Source: an uncultured Salinimicrobium sp.
Lineage (GTDB): Bacteria > Bacteroidota > Bacteroidia > Flavobacteriales > Flavobacteriaceae
Reading direction: 5' to 3'
Assembly: GCA_946887075.1 (NCBI GenBank)
Contig: CAMPKA010000014.1
Location: forward strand, 7,663 to 71,662
Length of the DNA stretch: 64,000 nt
In this document: positions 60,617 through 64,000 of the stretch, in pieces
How the letters are laid out: each line of letters starts with the position of its first letter
How positions within the stretch are numbered: the stretch's first letter is position 1
Made by a program: the position numbers and the translations under genes
The notes under the pieces: generated by a model
Database searches by the model: none
Told to the model about the DNA's origin: nothing
What the model saw: the letters and a program-made list of their open reading frames with translations, nothing else

Positions 60617-63063
60617 GGGAAGTCGTAGAGAAGAACCTGATTTTGTTCCCCCTGAACCACTAGTTCTGTTTTCTTGTCGTCGTCCACATCCGAAAGGGAA
60701 GCAGGAGAATTGCCGTAGACTGGGAAGCCGGAAATCAGATCACCATTGCTTTCAAACAAATAGACTTTGCTGGCTTGCAGATCGGTTACCGTTGCATAAA
60801 ACTTATTGTTCACGTAGAAGATCCTTGGGGCGGTATAAAGACCGAAGTCGAGTGACATGGATTTTCCATTGATCATGAGCTCATTCTCCGATAACACTAC
60901 AAGGTGATTTGCGGTAGCCGAAATGTGATGACTTGGTGCAAAATCGGCCTCTTCTATCCTGGCCTCGCCTTCTTCCGTGATGCGAACCAAGTCCCCAGCC
61001 ATTGTGGAGGATAGGAAGTCCCCCCTATTCTCAAACAAGCCGTTTTCGGAAAATTCCACGGATTCCGGGACAGGAACCCTGATCCCGCCTCGACGGTTCA
61101 GAATAAGTCGCTCCCCTGAAGCCCCGGTGACAATGATATAATCCTTCCGGCCGATCCTGATGTGCTTTGGAGGCTGGAGAATCTCATTGGATGCTCCCTT
61201 GAAATCGAATCCTTTAACAGCCCTTCCCCGGCGGTCATACATCAGTAGCTCCTTTCCCTGAGTTACGACGAACCTGTAATTTCTGGAACCGTCGTAGTCA
61301 AATATGGCAAGAGGCTGGGTGATCGGATCATTGAATTCCAGTGGAAAAGGTTCCACCTCGTTACCTTCCCTGTCGATGACATGGAGTTTTCGCGAGGTAA
61401 CAAAGGCCATTTGATACCTGCCATTCTTCAGGATATCAACTGTTTCCACGGAACCCAGGATCCTTCCCTCCAGCTCCTTTTCCCAATATATTACCCCTTC
61501 GGGAGAAATCAGGTAGAGCTTATTGTTGATGTCCTGAACGACGATATCCATCCCATTGGTGCGATGGTTCTTGAAAAATACGGGCGGTCCAGCCAGTTCG
61601 GCATCGATTTCAATCGACACAGGGAGCCTTGAACCTGCCTCCGATAAATCGGAACCGGTGGTTTTCGCAAGGATGCCGTGAACGTGGGCAAAATTCTCCT
61701 GGGAGACGAACTGGAAGGCGCTAACCGGGAATGCTTCGAAGTCAAAATCCTCCGTGCTACCAGGATTAAGCAGTTCTGCCAGGTTACTGGCCAAGGGCTG
61801 GTTGCGCGTCACAACGAGCAGGTTAGACTCAGAGCTTAAATTGTCCCGGGCGTTGGTAAAGCTCTTGGCCTCAGCGATCACACGTCCTGCCTGTACCGCT
61901 GATATGATCTCTTCCAAAGCTTCCTTTTTTTTACTGAACAAAAAGTAGTTCTCGAAATTCGTGTAAAAGTGTAACGAATCGGGATTCAGAAGCGGGGAAA
62001 AAAGCCTGGAGAAATTGGAATTCCCATTGTAGGAGTACATTGGATATCCGCGGAAATCTGCAATGGGATCTGCTTCTGGAGGGAAAACTAGCAATCCGGA
62101 TTCCGGATCAGGTACTCTGACGACAAAGACAGGAGAATTTCCGTGAATCAAGCCGACTTCTTCTGTGATCTGCAGCAGCTCTGCTTCCTTTCCGGAAATG
62201 TTATTCTTGTTTTCCCCGGAAAGGTTCTTTGCCAGGAGGGCGTAGGATTTAAATGTTATGGACGTAAAACCTTCGGAAGATACCGGAGTGATGGACGCCA
62301 TTTTATTTTCTTGGGTGCCGGAATCTTCAAAAAATTCGAGGTAGGTGCCCTTGCCGGTCAGGGCGATTCCATTGAAATTAATTTCTCGGGGAGTGATCTC
62401 CAGGTCGAGTGCCATCCAGCCAGAGAAATCCTGCAGGAAGCCCTGAACTTCCTTGTGCTTTCCCGGAGGAAGTAGAAGCGCGGCTTTTTTCGGATTCAGA
62501 AAGATCACTGGTCTTTTAGCCGTGGCCGCCTTGGAGGCTTGTTGAAAATCCGGATCAGTTGCAAGAGGTTGCACAAGGCCTGACAAGGATTTCCTCACAA
62601 AAGAGGGGAGGTTGCTTATGATCAGGACATCATCTCTGGTCCCGGTGTAGGCCGTATCTCCTTCGATCACATACCTCTGGATGGATTGGCCTCCTATGGT
62701 TATCGTCTCTAGCTGTTTATTTCTGACCGAATCGAGAGAGATCGCTCCGGAATCTCTGGTTACGAAAGAATAGGCGATCTTCCCATTGCCGGTTCTGTAA
62801 AAGCTGAGGTAGCTCTGTGACTGGTGAGGAAATATATCGAGAATTCCCAATTCCTCGGAGACCGATTTTAAAAAGGGGTGGCTGAGATTAGTTCTTACGA
62901 GGTCGTTATTCCGGAGATTGCTGTAGAACAAATCCGGATCAGGAAGTTTAAGGACAACTGCGGCATCTGGAGCAAGAAATTCCTCGAGATTCCTTTCTTT
63001 AGATGTCTCCTCTGCACATCCCAGGATGAAGAGAAGAAGCATAAGGATCAAAAGTTGCTTCAT
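60613..63063 (-). CDS. Large lipoprotein with DUF3352-like and propeller-like regions
   Basis: 816 residues with a lipobox (LFILGC). The N-terminal half resembles DUF3352-type proteins (FLAPDAAVVLKLPDPDLFYSNL...; repeated 'ffsgtGkyleFFe', 'nARdnLSSES'). From about residue 530 the chain holds repeated beta-propeller-like blades ('NKLYLISPEGVIYWEKELEGRILGSVETVDILKNG', 'KLHVIDREGNEV', 'ELLMYDRRGRAVKGF', 'KVYLFESNGDLISGFPVYGNS') similar to PQQ or FG-GAP repeats. Function unknown; I expect an envelope protein-binding role. It is 14 bases downstream of rnhB, so the two are co-transcribed. Confidence 0.8.
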   Translation of the reverse strand: MKQLLILMLLLFILGCAEETSKERNLEEFLAPDAAVVLKLPDPDLFYSNLRNNDLVRTNLSHPFLKSVSEELGILDIFPHQSQSYLSFYRTGNGKIAYSFVTRDSGAISLDSVRNKQLETITIGGQSIQRYVIEGDTAYTGTRDDVLIISNLPSFVRKSLSGLVQPLATDPDFQQASKAATAKRPVIFLNPKKAALLLPPGKHKEVQGFLQDFSGWMALDLEITPREINFNGIALTGKGTYLEFFEDSGTQENKMASITPVSSEGFTSITFKSYALLAKNLSGENKNNISGKEAELLQITEEVGLIHGNSPVFVVRVPDPESGLLVFPPEADPIADFRGYPMYSYNGNSNFSRLFSPLLNPDSLHFYTNFENYFLFSKKKEALEEIISAVQAGRVIAEAKSFTNARDNLSSESNLLVVTRNQPLASNLAELLNPGSTEDFDFEAFPVSAFQFVSQENFAHVHGILAKTTGSDLSEAGSRLPVSIEIDAELAGPPVFFKNHRTNGMDIVVQDINNKLYLISPEGVIYWEKELEGRILGSVETVDILKNGRYQMAFVTSRKLHVIDREGNEVEPFPLEFNDPITQPLAIFDYDGSRNYRFVVTQGKELLMYDRRGRAVKGFDFKGASNEILQPPKHIRIGRKDYIIVTGASGERLILNRRGGIRVPVPESVEFSENGLFENRGDFLSSTMAGDLVRITEEGEARIEEADFAPSHHISATANHLVVLSENELMINGKSMSLDFGLYTAPRIFYVNNKFYATVTDLQASKVYLFESNGDLISGFPVYGNSPASLSDVDDDKKTELVVQGEQNQVLLYDFP

Positions 63064-63077
63064 AGCAGTATGAGGGC

Positions 63078-63677
63078 CTATAACGCCAGTTCGAGTTGCT
63101 CTGGCAGCAGCTTAAAGCTTTTACGGTGATATTTTGTAGGGCCGTATTTCTGAATGGCCTCGCGGTGTTCTGCGGTTGGGTAGCCCTTGTTCTTTCTCCA
63201 GTTATACATCGGGTACTCGTCGTGAATTCTTTTCATGAATTCATCCCGATGAGTCTTGGCCAAAATTGAGGCTGCCGCAATGTTGAGGTATTTCCCGTCC
63301 CCCTGAATAATGCACTCGTGCGGAATCTCTCTGAAACGCTTGAACCTGTTCCCGTCGACCAGAATGAATTCCGGGGTGGTATCAAGGGTCTCCAAACATT
63401 GATGCATGGCCATTATGGAGGCATTTAAAATATTGACGGAATCAATGACGTCCATGTAGATATGACGGACAGCATAACAGACGGCTTTCTTTTCGATGAG
63501 CTTTCTTAGCTCATCCCTTTCTTTGGATAGCAATTTCTTGGAATCATTGATGAGCCGGTTCCGAAAGGACTTCGGAAGTATGACTGCAGCTGCGGTTACT
63601 GGACCTGCCAAACAACCTCGGCCAGCCTCATCGGTACCGCATTCATACATAGATTTAGAATAGTTCTTCTTTAGCAC
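63078..63677 (-). CDS. rnhB: Ribonuclease HII
   Basis: 199 residues beginning at GTG 63677 ([21 protein letters not shown]), which matches the common flavobacterial N-terminus better than the ATG at 63650. RNase HII removes ribonucleotides from DNA and RNA-DNA hybrids. Metal ligands are seen in [14 protein letters not shown] (Asp, Glu), in [12 protein letters not shown] (Asp) and in a later Asp of [13 protein letters not shown]. Normal length. It heads a two-gene run with the 816-residue lipoprotein. Confidence 0.95.
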   Translation of the reverse strand: MLKKNYSKSMYECGTDEAGRGCLAGPVTAAAVILPKSFRNRLINDSKKLLSKERDELRKLIEKKAVCYAVRHIYMDVIDSVNILNASIMAMHQCLETLDTTPEFILVDGNRFKRFREIPHECIIQGDGKYLNIAAASILAKTHRDEFMKRIHDEYPMYNWRKNKGYPTAEHREAIQKYGPTKYHRKSFKLLPEQLELAL

Positions 63678-64000
63678 CGGTTCTTAAATTACTCTTAATG
63701 TTCACAAAAGTAAGATCCTCTTTATAAAAGGGAAAGTATTCGGATTGCCTAAAGCTGAAAAGTTATCAACTGAAAGCGGTTCAAAAGAAACCGGGAACTG
63801 TTATAAATTATACCATTTTCAATTTTCTGTACATAAAAGTGGAAAAAGCAGTGAATTCTTTAATTCTCCCATCCCAGTTGCTCTTTTTTTCGCTGATCCC
63901 CTGATTTTGAAAGAAATTATTTATTCTAAATGTCAAAATATTAACAAGCAGGAAATTATTCGAGGTTTGTTTTATTAAGATTTTATTATCATTTTTGGCA
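63678..64000. other. AT-rich intergenic end of the window
   Basis: No convincing gene. On the minus strand a perfect TACTTTTG (63705-63712) lies 28 bases before the rnhB GTG and is its likely promoter; a TTTC stretch near 63733 may be a weak -33 box. The rest is T- and A-rich and contains only short open frames with no clear start signal. Confidence 0.5.
63705..63712 (-). promoter_or_regulatory. TAnnTTTG box upstream of rnhB
   Basis: Perfect TACTTTTG on the minus strand; transcription would start near 63698, about 20 bases before the GTG start. The -33 box is not clear. Confidence 0.45.

Noticed and set aside
63745..63978. 77-codon plus-strand frame near the window end
   Set aside because: Non-ATG start, low-complexity AT-rich DNA, no domain or ribosome-binding signal.

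Overview
The window reads as chromosomal DNA of a member of the Flavobacteriaceae (Bacteroidota). Signs of this are the exosortase F pair, a GYDIA-type GHMP kinase beside class II HMG-CoA reductase, the coaX/OMP/TPR/lptC order, the purH-mreBCD-mrdA-rodA order, TAnnTTTG-type promoters and many lipoproteins. By eye base composition is near half G+C, high for the family. I cannot name the genus. No insertion sequence, phage, CRISPR array or rRNA operon is visible; one tRNA-Phe is present.

Layout. 0.4-0.9 kb: an AT-rich stretch with a small unknown lipoprotein, then tRNA-Phe. 1.4-9.1 kb: an envelope block (coaX, outer-membrane protein, TPR protein, lptC, a 62-residue membrane protein, a CNNM/CorC-type protein, PpiD-like chaperone). 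9.3-20.2 kb: an accessory carbohydrate cluster on the minus strand (sialate O-acetylesterase-type esterase, GH146, an unassigned (alpha/alpha)6 glycosidase with two discoidin-like domains, metallophosphoesterase, GH127, phytanoyl-CoA dioxygenase-type enzyme), divergent from an AraC regulator and without SusC/SusD. 21.4-33.2 kb: mevalonate genes, DPP-IV-type peptidase and peptide transporter, a thioredoxin-like protein, surE/lpxB/NlpC-P60 genes and a tail-specific protease. 33.2-40.3 kb: the rod-shape block and purH. 40.4-43.2 kb: an ABC-type permease, a GAF/fRMsr-type protein, exosortase F and its partner.

43.3-54.3 kb is a copper/silver-handling island on the plus strand: a HYC_CC_PP-type small protein, an enlarged CusA pump, TolC-type channel, CusB adaptor with a fused DUF3347-like module, a free DUF3347-like lipoprotein, a small regulator joining an MxCxxC metal-binding segment to an AraC-type HTH, and a CopA P-type ATPase. 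The RND pump would clear the periplasm, CopA the cytoplasm, and the regulator between them probably reads metal. 54.4-63.7 kb carries a zinc metalloprotease, lysS, lipB, an inserted-looking lipoprotein gene, a large unknown lipoprotein and rnhB.

The most unusual features are a 60-base, 58/60-identical copy of the lipB 3' end lying 928 bases downstream and bracketing a lone lipoprotein gene; the metal-domain/AraC fusion with candidate 21-base-spaced half-sites next to copA; and the SusCD-less arabinofuranosidase cluster. All functional calls rest on reading motifs; no database search was run.
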